Translations under genes and position numbers: made by a program | Part shown: one piece after another, positions 46,563 to 57,829 of the stretch | Layout: the number at the start of each line of letters is the position of its first letter | Numbering within the stretch: position 1 is the first letter of the stretch | Origin: Strobilurus pachycystidiatus | Lineage: Eukaryota > Basidiomycota > Agaricomycetes > Agaricales > Physalacriaceae | Reading direction: 5' to 3' | DNA length: 64,000 nucleotides | Assembly (NCBI GenBank): GCA_019915135.1 | Contig: JAHLMK010000005.1 | Span: 2,542,001 to 2,606,000, forward strand | The notes under the pieces: generated by a model | Told to the model about the DNA's origin: nothing | Database searches by the model: none | What the model saw: only the letters and a program-made list of their open reading frames with translations

Positions 46563-49500
46563 ATGACCAGTACGAATCAATCTGGCACCGACGCGTCTAC
46601 CTCGAATCGAAAATCGCAGACGATATCCTGCGCCGAATGCCGTCGCCTCAAGCTCAAATGCGACCGTGGTGCGTGGTATCCCCATCGGTGCCTGCTCTCA
46701 GCCTGACCCACTGTCAGTATTTCCCTGCTCGTCTTGCATAAGACGAGGCTGTGCAAACCTGTGTCCGAATGGAACTCTAGAAAAGGGGAAACGAGGCTTT
46801 CTACGTCGTTTGGAGCAGTCTCTACCGTCATCGTCGTCCGCCGGTTCAGGGAATGGTGAAGCCTCAAACGAAGTCGCCATGTTCGTCGCCAGAGACAAAG
46901 CGATGGCCAACCGCATCCAGGAGCTCGAGATGGCCCTTACAAAGTGCGCACGGCTTCTATTTTTACTCGTGCTTGAACGCGATCTCATATCGCCTCGCCT
47001 CTACAGTGCGGGCGTGCCAATCCCTGGGGCGCCCATGCTGCATTCCAAGGCGCTAAAAGTCGAAGGGTCCGGATCAGTAACCCCCAATAAGCGGCCGAGG
47101 AGCTCATCTCCGATCGGACAGTGGCCTGCCATCCAGAACAATCTTAATGATTCCCCGGATGCCGACGATGAGATAGAAGACGTCGCGCTTGGCTTCGGGA
47201 CGCTTACTATCGACGTGGAAAATCGATCCAGATACATTGGACTGTCGGGGTCGGCCGCTTATCTCAATCCGGCCATCTGGAAGACCGGGAAGCGGCAGGA
47301 CACTCTAGAGGTTCGTCGGATATGACCATTCTTTTCTTGACCTGCTGACGGCGATTAGGACAATCCGAACGCGAGTACGTGAAAATGCACGTCGTGTGCC
47401 GCGGATCGGGGCTCACAAACTTATCTATAGACTTTGACTCGTGGTCCCATAACCTCAACATCAGTCTGCCTCCATACGAGGAAGCTGTCCGTTTGGCTGA
47501 ACTCTACTTCACCAATGTTGCTTGGATGTGAGCGACTTCTCTGCTGCATTGCCATCTCATGTCCTGATTATCTTCCAGGTATGAAGTTATCCCACGCGAT
47601 GTTTTCTTCAACGATCATCTCGCAGATATATATATACCCCGCCAAAAAAAGGTCGCACATAGTGTACGCGCTCTATTCTTCATCGTGCTATCTTTGGGTG
47701 CCTTCTTCGACCTATCTTTACCTCTCCACCTCGCCAAGGATCGCGCATCCCATTTTCACTCCATCGCCATCCAATGGCTGTCGTCTCAAGTGCAGCGAGA
47801 AGGGACGTTACGTATCGACACCATTCCTGCTGTTCAGGCGTTGCACCTTCTCGTTTCTTATTACCTGACTACGCGAGTTAAAGGCGATGGGGAAGCTGCG
47901 TGGCAGTTTCTGGGCATGGCCGTCAGAGCCTTGCAAGCGCAAGGATGCCATCGAGATGGGTCGAGGTGGAATCTGCCGGAACGGGAGCTAGAGGAACGGC
48001 GAAGAGTATTCTGGGAGACACACATGTATGACCGGATCGTGAGTAGGAGCGACGGGTAGTGCACTCGTCGCACTTTACTGACATTCTCATTTTAGCAATC
48101 TTTGACGTTTGGGCGACCATACGCCATGGGAGACGAACATCGTATGTTTCACTATATCACACCCATCAACATTTGAATCTCATATATGGATAGATGACTG
48201 CGAAATGCCGCAGACATGCGACACTCCTCTGCCATCCGATTCGGCTGTGGACGACGCTGTGTTCTCTCACCGAAAATGGCATACGTTCAAGTTCCGCTTC
48301 ACTGCCATCCTTGGGAACATTGCGGATCGCGCATTCTCTGCGAAGCACCCCACCTATGCGACTATCGTTGATCTGGATAGCCAAATCAACGAGTTTTATT
48401 ATTCGCTGCCGACGTGGATGATGTGCGATAGTATGACGAACCCTGTCAAGGAGCTTCGTGCTGGTCCTGGCCTGGGGAGCCCCGAGAACATGAGGCGCGA
48501 GGCGCAGCTTCATTCGTTTTCGAACAACATATACCTTGCTCTGCTACATTTGCATCGCGTTCCGTTTTGCCGCGCGCTTACTATGGATGCTAGTGACCCG
48601 CTCAAGGCGAAGTACGAAGCGAGTGTCACCAGTTTGACAGTTGTAAGGAAATCAGACATTTTTCTGTATTAGAGCTAATGGCATTTAGGCTGCTCGGGCG
48701 ATGATCAATATTACCAGAGGGATGTTCTCTCTATACCCAGGTACTTGATTTCCATCATGATGTTTATATTAACTGACAATGCCTTACCTACCCAGCCATC
48801 ACCGTACGCACCTGGTACTTTTTCTTCCATACCTTCAGCGCTGCAGTTTGTCAAGCTGTTCTGGTCATAGTCGCCCCCTTCCACCGACACTCTCCCATGG
48901 CCTACGAGTCGCTGCAGGGCGCTCTGGAGCTCTTCACTCTCGCTGATAGTCCCATGGCCGAGCTCGCACGCGACCGCATGGCCCGACTGGCGCAAAAGGC
49001 GAAATCCGTCATGGATGGCTGGAAGGCTTCCAACGCTGAGGCGGCAAAGAGCACGACTACATTTCTGAGTGTCCCGCGCTCTTCCATGCCGCGCCGCCTG
49101 TCGGAATCGTCCACAGGCCAGCCAGAGCATCTGCTAGGGGCCTCGACGACGTTGATTAGAATCCAGGCGCCAGAGATCGTCGGAGTCGATGCTGCGCTGC
49201 CTCGTGCCACTGAGCCGGCCGTACTGTCGACTTCGCTCGTAGACCAGGACGGCGAAGACGCGCCGCCCTCTCTAGATGTTCCTGATGTGTCCTTTTCTCT
49301 GCACCCATCGAATGGGCCTGCTAGCTGGCCAAATGACGACCAATCGTCGCCGTTCATGCAGTTCAACAACATGAACTACATGCCTGCAGATGATGAGGCG
49401 GAGATGCGTCCGTGGACGGGTACTGTAGAGCCGACCAACATCAATCCTGATCTGAATATCGAGGGGTTTGACCTCTCGACGTTCATTACGGTCGGGGCGA

Positions 49501-49577
49501 ATCCGTGGACGGGATCTTATGATCATATGGATTTTGAAAATTTCTTTGGTACTACTACGCCGTATACTGAGAGATAA
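46563..49577 (+). CDS. Zn(II)2Cys6 fungal transcription factor
   Basis: The first exon 46563-46668 and the second from 46718 bring together the zinc cluster CAECRRLKLKCDR plus VFPCSSCIRRGCANLC (C-x2-C-x6-C-x5-C-x2-C-x6-C) around residues 22-50. A linker and coiled-coil-like helix follow (KAMANRIQELEMALTK), then a Ser/Asp-rich stretch. The fungal-specific transcription factor domain comes next (FDLSLPLHLAKDRASHF, AVQALHLLVSYYLTTRVKGD, FLGMAVRALQAQGCHRDG, FWETHMYDRI, LTFGRPYAMGDEH, CDTPLPSD). The C-terminal 230 residues (LAQKAKSVMDGWKA onward) end in an acidic, aromatic region (FDLSTFITVGANPW; YDHMDFENFFG) that looks like an activation domain. Nuclear regulator; targets unknown. About nine exons; the last runs from about 48890 to 49577. 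Confidence 0.85.
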
Positions 49578-49939
49578 CTTTATGACATTCTTTCAATGTG
49601 AATCGACGCACATATTCAATGTATTTGCTATCTTCGAGTTGATACCCAATTTTGAGAGACTCTCTTGAGTGTGACGAGACGAGCAAGGTACGGAGAATAT
49701 CTGTTTTCGTCCGATCGTCGTCACTCCGCTTGCGGCTTACGCTCTCTCCACCACGATGAAGAACATGGTCGCTCTCATTTGTTCAACAGTGGCTGCCTGG
49801 CAGCCGCGTCTGGCGCAAGGAACACCCCCGCTTTTTCGAGATCGCGTAATCCCGAGGTCTAGACTCGCCAGCATGTACCCACGAACTCTAATAACGTTAC
49901 CTTGGTTGCTCCCAACCGAATGAGTTGTCACCCCTCACT
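49578..49939. other. Intergenic spacer
   Basis: 360 bp between the transcription factor and the F-box gene. No ORF with coding character. Confidence 0.5.
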
Positions 49940-51934
49940 ATGGACACGTTCAATCCGAAAATCCTGGACGCCAGCATCCGCGACGTGGCGGAATGCCTCA
50001 CCTACAACCAAAAAGCCGACCTCCTATTGTATGCAATGAGGAATCTCAAATATGAAAGGTGAGCATTACCCTTTTCCGCATTGGCATCCCTGACCAGTCC
50101 TACGCTCAGGCATTACAAAATGGTCATAGAGAACGCTATACAAGCGTGCTTGCAGGTCCATACACTGGGCCCAGGAACCATTGCAAAAGCGCGAATATTA
50201 CGAGCCCGGGCGAGGCTGGAGGCCGGCTCGGTTTTGGGCGCGCAGGACGACTTGCAGGCTGCGCTCGTGGCGGAACCGGACAATGTAGAGGCCACAGCAC
50301 TGTTGCACCAGCGCTCCGTAGCGGTAGAGAAGGTGTGTAATCCTTCAAAGCATCGCGAGCCGTTGCTAACAATCTGAATCCTGAAACCATCAGCTCCTTC
50401 TGCCACCACCAGCAGTACTTTCCCGCGCGCTTCGGTTCTCTCCGGAAATATGGCGCGAGATTGCCCTGTTCCTTCCACGACGAGATCTCCAGACCTTGCT
50501 ATTCGTGCCCCACGCTCTGTCCCGTGTAGCGAGTCAGCTGCTATTTCGTGAACTTGATCTACACTTCTCGTCTTCGGATCCGGAGGATGGGGTTCCCGAG
50601 GGAGGCTCGGAAAAGGAACGCGATGTGCGACGAAGTGCTGACATTCTCACTCGCGTTATCACGGATAGTACATTTGCATCCGTGGTCAAGACCTTACGGA
50701 TATACGCCCTGAAGCCGGACAAGGATGGCAGCATTGCGTTCCAGACTGGTAAGAGCCATCAGTGCTGTTCTTGGTATCATTTCGACTAAGCTGCATACAG
50801 GCATGCTTGCGAATGCATTACCGAAAATGATCAACCTTCGGAAGGTTCATATCTCGTCGGGACCAGAGGGAGTCATGCCGGTCCTGAAGATTGTGCAAGC
50901 TACAAGTCCGCGACTGAGTGCTTTGTCACTGCACATACCGGATGGTTTTGACCTTGGTAACCTCCGTTTCAACCGCATAACCCACTTCGCTTTTCGAACG
51001 AATGGCGAACACCCGGGGAACTTTCTCAACACTCATCGCCACAACTTGCGGACCATCCACCTCGAGAACCCATCGTGGGCCTTACCTTCAGAGTCTCTCA
51101 ACATTCGCAACCTCACCCACATCCACTTCACCGGCCAGTTCCCACCAGGAAGCCGCACCATCGAAGAAATTTTCACGAATGGCCACCAGCTCGAATGTCT
51201 CTCCCTGAATTGTCTTCTCGACTGTATGCCCAGCGCGCAATTCCGCTCCCTCATCGCTACTCCCGTGTTGCCCTTCCTCCGCGACTTCACGTTGACGATC
51301 AGCGGTATGACGCGACGCGTTGTGGATCGGGACTTGTTCCCGGCGATTGCGGAATTTTTGAGGAACCGGAAGGAACTGCGTACACTTGGACTGACGGTGC
51401 CCGCGGGGGAGACGGTGCAGCGCCAAGTCGGTTTTGACGCGAGCTTGTGGGGTGTACTTCCCAGCCTGACGGGGCTGAAAGGGCTTTGTATCACGTATCC
51501 GAGGGACCTGGCACCTGGCCTGGCATCATGGCTGATACCGAGGAGCGTGAGGTGTCTGACGCTCGACGGCATACCTATTCCAGGGTCTCGTGCAGACCTC
51601 AAGACCTTCTTAGTGGTAGGTCGATCATTCCAGTTCGAAGGGTCTTCCAGAGCTGATTACTGAATGACAGAATCTACGTACCGGTATTCCGCCCACTCTC
51701 AGGTTCGTCGGAATGTCAGACTTCCCTCTAAATGCTGCGTCGATGATCGTAGAGCATGGGTTCCCCATGGTCAGGTTGATGAAAATTGGGCCCCAGTACT
51801 GGACGGTCGTTCGACGTCCTGATGGGCAGCCGGGAGAGCTTGATCCATGGCCGAAGCGCAGGGCGACGTACCATGCTGCTGAGTGGCTGGAGTGGTTCGG
51901 GTGTGAGGAGGCATTGCCCACCGAGTTTTGTTAA
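49940..51934 (+). CDS. F-box protein with N-terminal TPR-like helices (591 aa)
   Basis: Join 49940-50058, 50110-50332, 50394-50748, 50801-51615, 51671-51934; 591 residues, all phases fit. The first 125 residues are helical and end in a TPR-like pair (AKARILRARARLEAGSVLGA; LQAALVAEPDNVEATALLHQ). The F-box follows at about residues 128-165 (LRFSPEIWREIALFLPRRDL, then TLLFVPHALSRVASQLLFRE). The rest is LRR-like (MINLRKVHISSGPEGVMPVL, RLSALSLHIPDGF, HNLRTIHLENPSW, QLECLSLNCLL). A TPR plus F-box plus LRR order recalls yeast Dia2 but may be convergent. Predicted SCF substrate receptor; target unknown. Confidence 0.8.
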
Positions 51935-52185
51935 AATCCGACATCCGTCGATGTCGATCTGAACCTTACATGTGCTGTATTCCCCGTGCGTTGTCGATTG
52001 CTTTCGCCTACCAAGTGCTTTCTATTCATTGCTTTCTGCGTACACTGCGCGCCATAATAACTTATATGTATACTGTACAATATTCGGACTGCTTGCTTCG
52101 AATATCACGTCTTCTTCCATGCATACTCAGTGGAACAAACAGATTTGCATTCTTATCATGATACAGCGGTTGAGTAGATCCCAAT
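51935..52185. other. Convergent 3' spacer
   Basis: 250 bp between the stop of the F-box gene and the 3' end of secreted peptide copy C; AT-rich, no gene. Confidence 0.5.
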
Positions 52186-52476
52186 TTAGTTCGTGTCCTT
52201 TGGGACACAGACCAGAACGTTACAGGCGTTGTTCTGGCAAGCTGAAATCGCGTTCAGTATCGCTACATTCAGGTGGAACGATGAAGTATACGCACTTCCT
52301 TGAGACCCTCCGGTCGTAGTGGTTTGAGCCATTGCAGGCATCGACTTCGAGCGAGATAGTAAGCTTGTGGCTCTTTGCACGTCAATCGACTTACCGGGAT
52401 TGTCAACATCGGCGTTGACACTGCTGGCCAGCAGGAATGAAGCAGCCAAGGCGAAGAGTGAGACTTTGAACATCAT
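52186..52476 (-). pseudogene. Small secreted cysteine-rich peptide, damaged copy C
   Basis: Clearly related to copies A and B: MMFKVSLFALAASFLLASS, NADVDNP and the same first intron (52345-52394). The exon-2 start is VDACNGSNHYD, then a net 20-base loss removes the GHSC cysteine block and shifts frame. Exon 3 (52186-52241) still encodes the conserved end (CQNNACNVLVCVPK) but would be read out of frame after splicing. Unspliced, however, the whole interval is one open frame of 96 codons joining the signal peptide to the cysteine-rich end. So either it is a pseudogene or it is expressed as an intron-retained variant. Confidence 0.6.
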
Positions 52477-53411
52477 CTTTGTGAGTGAGAAGGGTTTAAA
52501 GAGTATACTATGGTGTTTAGTGGTTTGGATGAAAGCTCTCTTCTGCTCTATGCGTCTTCTATACTCAAACTCCCAAGCTCATATCCCATTTCGTCTCTAC
52601 TCGGTCTTGGAGCCCGTATCAATAAAACGTGACATTGTGCGTCACCTTCGGCACAGGCCGGCACGTGTGTCTGTGACAGTCGCGTCTTTGACAATGACAT
52701 TGACTGAGAGTCAGAAGACTCTTTGCAAAGTTGCAGTCGTTGTCGAAGCCAGTCTATTCTCAGTCGTCGGCTGGTCGTCGTTCTCTAGAGGTCCCCTCTG
52801 GAGAGCTCCTGGACATGCTTTGCCATGTCTCTTATCTTCATGCAGGCTCCATCTTTGAGTCCGTCAACCCAGATGCACCATAGCGCCGCAGCATTTGAAG
52901 GCTCGCGAACTCCTGCCTAAACTGATCAGGCGGAATATGACCGGATGGCCCACGTTGTTTTACTTGGTATAAGGGTCACAGTGGCTGCATACTTCCCGAT
53001 CGAGCAGTGCGATGTGATTTCTACCTCAGGTGCGCCACTGTTCAGAGATTATTGGGTGGCGCGACTGGAAAGACTCAGTTTGCTCTAGCGGCCTGCTAGC
53101 CCACCTACCACTTCCTTCATTTCTGGATCGTCTGCACTCCGTCTCAATGATATAGTAGGCATACCAGCGAGCACCTCTCCTCATGACATCCGAGTCGACT
53201 CTGCAAACTCTTTGCTCCCGGACCGCAGGGGCAAAAACTACCTGCCTAATCGGTCGTGGTTATGTCCGCTCTTTACACCGTCCTCGTTGTTTGTTTGGCC
53301 AAGTTCAAGATGGCGCATTGTCCGCCCTATTGTTCGCCGTATATGTTCAGTGCCAGTGCGCATTATCCGGGCATGATGATCATTATAAAGGCTGCAGTCA
53401 TTTCGCGGGAT
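52477..53411. other. Intergenic spacer
   Basis: About 930 bp. The 160 bp next to copy C is its promoter side and resembles the upstream region of copy A (GTGGTTTGGATGAAAG versus GTGGTTTCGATGAAG). The remainder has no coding signal. Confidence 0.4.
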
Positions 53412-54496
53412 ATGGCGTCTCTTGAAGAGTATGGACAAGTACGTTCTCCGTTCTCTGACTTTCGTGTTCTCCTCGACTGATCCCGTGCACTGGCAGGACT
53501 TTCGCCTGTCCCCATCTGGGGTGCCAGAGTGCGTTCAACCAGAAGTCTAAGCTCGAGGATCATATCAATACGCAGTGCGCTCAGTCTTTCCCCCGAAATT
53601 ACCATCTAGAACCTGAACGACCTCTAGCACGGGGGAGAAGCCGCACAAATGCACTTTCTGCACCTATGGTTCCGCAAGCTATAGTGGTCTGTCGAAGCAC
53701 CTCAAGGTCAAGCACGACCAGAAATCCTCGAGACGTCGGCCATATGAGCGACCTACCAAGAACCAATACCCCTGCAACTATCCCGGGTGTACGACTGTGT
53801 GCAACCGCCCCTCTGCTTTGAGGGATCATCAGAATACACAGTGAGTGTGTTTACCGGTATACTCGTAGTTGGAGCCGTTATTGAATATAGTATAGCACGG
53901 GAGCCAAACCGTACACATGCAGCGAGCCTGGATGTCCGTTTGCTTGTGCGTTCCAAGCCGGGATAATACACCATGAACAGAGGATCCATGGCCGCAGGGC
54001 GGACATTGGTTCCCGTCCGCGTTCGACGCGATCGAGCTCTCCGTCCTCACAGGCAACGGATTCGGAGAGCCAGTCAGCTTCGTCGACCCAGTCAGCTCCT
54101 TCGGCCCAGTCAGCTCCTTCGCCCCAGTCAGCTCCGTCGCCCCAGTCAGCTCCTTTGCCCAGTGCACATACTACCATTGCGGCGCGTAACCCAGGACTTC
54201 CACCGCCCCCATGGTCCGCACCGGTACCTAACCACCAACTTGAAGTCCCTTCTCCCGGTACTACAAGCTCGTGGTCGACATCCCAAGCTTCAGGCTCGAC
54301 GACATCCAGTCCGTCCCCGGGCCCAAGTGACCCGTGCCAGCGTTCAGAACTCCCGCAGAACCCTCGCGTTGCGGCCATCCTCTACCCTTCTAAGGCAGGC
54401 GCGTCGTATGCGTCTGCAATGCTTGAGAACGATCCGTATAAGTTTTTCGCGGAGCAGCTGTTGGAGGATCAGTTCAGGTTCAATCGTCGGCCGTAG
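53412..54496 (+). CDS. C2H2 zinc-finger protein with four fingers (302 aa)
   Basis: Join 53412-53428, 53497-53574, 53628-53840, 53896-54496; 302 residues, phases fit. Fingers: TFACPHLGCQSAFNQKSKLE then DHINTH; KCTFCTYGSASYSGLSKHLK then VKH; PCNYPGCTTVCNRPSALRDH then QNTH; CSEPGCPFACAFQAGIIHHE then QRIH. Two linkers have TGEKPH and TGAKPY, typical of DNA-binding C2H2 arrays. The second half is disordered, with five tandem QSAPS-type repeats (15-bp DNA unit, 54079-54160), and ends in AMLENDPYKFFAEQLLEDQF. Nuclear DNA-binding protein; target unknown. The start is tentative because the first exon encodes only MASLEE. Confidence 0.78.
54079..54165 (+). repeat. 15-bp minisatellite inside the C2H2 gene
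   Basis: Five head-to-tail copies of CCAGTCAGCTCCTTC-like units encode QSAPS-type pentapeptides. Differences between units are mostly synonymous or Ser/Ala/Pro/Leu changes. Confidence 0.7.
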
Positions 54497-54979
54497 TGAG
54501 CTCTCGTTTGGTGTTGCCGCTTCAAATGTACATGTATGTCTAAAAAGAACGTTTTCCTATCATGAGACTCGATTTTCTTGTCAGTTCGACTCAGTAGTCA
54601 GTTGCGAGTCTATGAAAGTTGACCTCAGGACGCAGTCACAGTGTAAAATAATATTATATTCAGACGAACACTAAGATCAACGTGCCAGTCTAGTGGCACC
54701 GACAAACGTGGTACTACAGAACATAAGTCGCTGATCACTCCCTTGGAGCAACAAATTAGACTTGCTGATGGAATCCATTAGAATGAATCTGATGATATTC
54801 TAATAATGACTTACTTCTATGGTGAGGCACATTATATTTCTATGGGCCCGGGCGTAGCTTTGAGAGGAAATTTATCATGGTGATTGGAAGCATGTTGGAA
54901 AACTTGGCAATCAAGTATGTGAGTATGAAAACATCAATAGCAAGCACTTAGGCAGCAAGAGTTCACATCTTGGAGTTTG

Positions 54980-55252
54980 CCGCTTGCGTATGTGTACTTG
55001 GAAATCACCGCGACCACCTTGTTCACATCATCATCAACTTGATTCAGACTCCACAACCACTATTGACCCTGTCAATGGAAGCATCAGTAACTCAGCGAGC
55101 AGTGCAAGAGGAAGCGAGGGAAGCGTTTGCTACGTGCATATGTATGTATGTGCGCTCGGAAATCATCGGACTGCGCCACTACATACCACCTTGCTCATGT
55201 TCACACCACCATCAACTTGATTGACAATCACTCCACAACTACTACTGACCCC
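54980..55252. repeat. Imperfect direct duplication, two units of about 110-130 bp
   Basis: Unit 1 about 54980-55075, unit 2 about 55125-55252. Shared order of blocks: CTTGGAAATCACCGCGACC / CTCGGAAATCATCGGACTG; ACCTTGTTCACATCATCATC / CTCATGTTCACACCACCATC; AACTTGATT in both; and CCACAACCACTATTGACCC / CCACAACTACTACTGACCC. Non-coding. Confidence 0.6.
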
Positions 55253-57774
55253 GTCGCTCCTCTACGCCTGTGTCGTCCATTTTACCTTGCCGCCTTTTTG
55301 CTGTACCCTATTTAGAACAGTTTTTCTGCTTGTAGTCCTATAATCAAACACACCTTGGGCTCTAGGCGGAGCACTTGAATTGTCTAGGGCATATTATCAA
55401 GGATGCGGATGAAAACCCGGGAGTTGACAGTGGAGATACCGCCACCTGAGAGTTGACTCTTGTTGACCCAAAGTCACGAGTAAACAGCACTTCTTTGCTT
55501 CACCATCATTGGATGCACTTCATCCTCTGAGTCTCTGTTGTTGGCACACGTATGTTGAGACCTGAGCCGGCTCTCACGTGCTCCAGCTCATACAGCGCCC
55601 GATGGCAACTGCACACCTCCATACGTGAATCCCATGTCCCAAGGCCATCCTCGGGGTGGAGGCCAGGAGACCTCCCAGGCACTCTGCCTAGCAAGACTCC
55701 TGTCCATATTGTCTAGCCGTTGTCTTGCTCAACGGTAGACTCATTGTGTCGTTGTGGATCCTATTCACCTGCGCCACTCATTACACCATTGGGGTAGCGC
55801 TACACAAGCGGGGATCAATGTCTAGCACCCTCAGTGCATAGACAACAATCCAACAGTGACTGCACCATTGCCTCGTCCTCGACAAGAGCAGATGTACAGC
55901 GAGTGTCAGAGAGATCCATCCATATTCATCCCTAACCCACTCGACAGAGATCCCCACGGTGATGTGCAAGTTCGGAATAGACCTCTGAAAAAGATGCTAT
56001 CGTCTAACCACACTATCAATCCTTATCAAAACTAACACTCCTTGTAAGGGAGATGGGGTGCACAAAGGTTCGAGAGAACAAGGTGCTTTTGGGTAATGGA
56101 GAAATAGAGATGTATTCCGAATCGCTGTAGTTAAACTACGAGTTGTTTTTGGGGGTGTAGGGATTCTGATCGAAATGACACAAGAAAACCTTGAAGTCGT
56201 AGGCCGAACCTCTTGACGTATGAAGACCTTTTAAACAGCGCGAGGCAATGTAGCTTCTACCTATCAAGTGCTCTGGTGTACAAGGACTTTGTCTTGGGAT
56301 CGTCAGGCCGCTACCGCAGGTTTTACGCCACTGGACTGCTAACGATAAGGACTCCTTCTTGCACTTAAACCAAACTTCTAGTGTCTTGTACCGGGACCAA
56401 AGGTTCCGAAAGGTGTCTCAGACGTTGACAACACTCGTTCAAACTCGACTTATTCCTCAAAAGGGAGTACTTCACGAAAGAGCGTGAGTGCAGGGCAGAA
56501 CCACTTGCAAACCGGCCTTCTTGCGAATACAAGGTTCTAACACCAAGTAGATTCGTTGGTACTTGACTTGGTACGTCGGAAAAATGTTCTTTCGAGTCTT
56601 TCAAGGAGTTTGGCAACACCTGATGTCTTTAAATCTTGGAAAGGTCTTTGGGGTCTTTGGGTACTTTGCAGAAATGAGTCGAAACTCGAGATAGATTCAC
56701 TACAACGGCTGCGTCTGACTAGCGGCTACTGGAGGGGGCTCTAAGCTACCGAAATATGGGTCCTTTGGGCCCTTTTATACTACTGGTGGGTTCCTACTGA
56801 GTAAGCATCTATTCTAGGATCAGATACATCGGACTTTCGAGTCATACAAGAGCTGGATTCTTATTGGCTATCCCTGGTCGAAACAACTGCGGACAGGCCG
56901 CTTGGTCCTTTAGCCATATACGCCACCTTGGCGGTATGGTACAATCCTTGTGCCCAGGAGATCAAGGTCCGATAAGGACTTCGATCCTTAGGTATCTTTA
57001 TGTTGCAAGGTCCTACGGACACCTGCTTTCTTGTGAATAGGTTGGATGGAGATCGTTAAGAACGTCCTTTCGAGCGCAGACACTACGGGGGAGTGCTTTC
57101 TTAAAGTGGTAATACACCCTGCTTTTGGGGTGGTCCTTGATCGTGGATCATGATCGATCGGCATAGCGGAAGGCGTCGGTTCGGAGTCCTTGACAGCTCC
57201 GAAGATTGTTTCCCCAAAAGGGTTGTGACGTCCTTGAACTATTTCGGGACCTTCCAGGTCTTTGGGTTGAGGTGCGCAGGTCTTGGGTCGCTCGAACTGA
57301 ACCGCCTGGAGACCTTTGGACCCTCCTTGGGTGCGAATGGTTATAGCACATCGTCTGTAGTACAAGGTACACGTAAAGGTACGGGATCTTGAAAGGGATC
57401 CAACGCGCGGATAAGGATATTCGGATGAAGGTGATCGAAGGTTTCGATTGCGCCTGTCCTAAAGGACTTGTTAAGGCGCCTGGACCTTGTCCTGGAGGCT
57501 TGCCCGCGTCAAGGCAGTAACTCCTGCGTGCTCTATCCTAAGTACTTGACTGGAGGTTCCTAAGGTCTTTGGGCTGTTCAGGAATCGCAAAATTCCCCGT
57601 TTCTAGTACTGGAATAGTACCCTGCGTATCATCTCCCCTTGACTTATGAAATGTCGTCCGCGACATAGTCCTTGGTGGTTCAGAACCTTTATCCTGGGTA
57701 CCAGGCCACCGTGACGAAGTCCCCTTTTGGTTTCTATCGCCCGATGGACCCTCTTTTGCCTAACTTCGTTCCGT

Positions 57775-57781
57775 TATAAAA
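57775..57781 (+). promoter_or_regulatory. TATA box of the first element gene
   Basis: TATAAAA followed by GGTCC, 49 bp upstream of the ATG at 57830. Confidence 0.5.
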
Positions 57782-57829
57782 GGTCCTGGGACTTGTCCTC
57801 AGACCTTACATTCCTGCCTTTATTCTATC

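Larger units (their letters stand above)
54497..57829. other. Gene-free stretch; left part host-like, right part element-like
   Basis: 54.5-56.0 kb: AT-rich, with a duplicated segment (54980-55252) and no gene. From about 56043 (TGTAAGGGAG) the composition changes: AAGGT(C/T)C-type motifs and their complements recur up to the start of the gene at 57830. No ORF in this 1.8-kb part has coding character. It may include an LTR and control region of the element described at 56043-64000. Confidence 0.4.
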
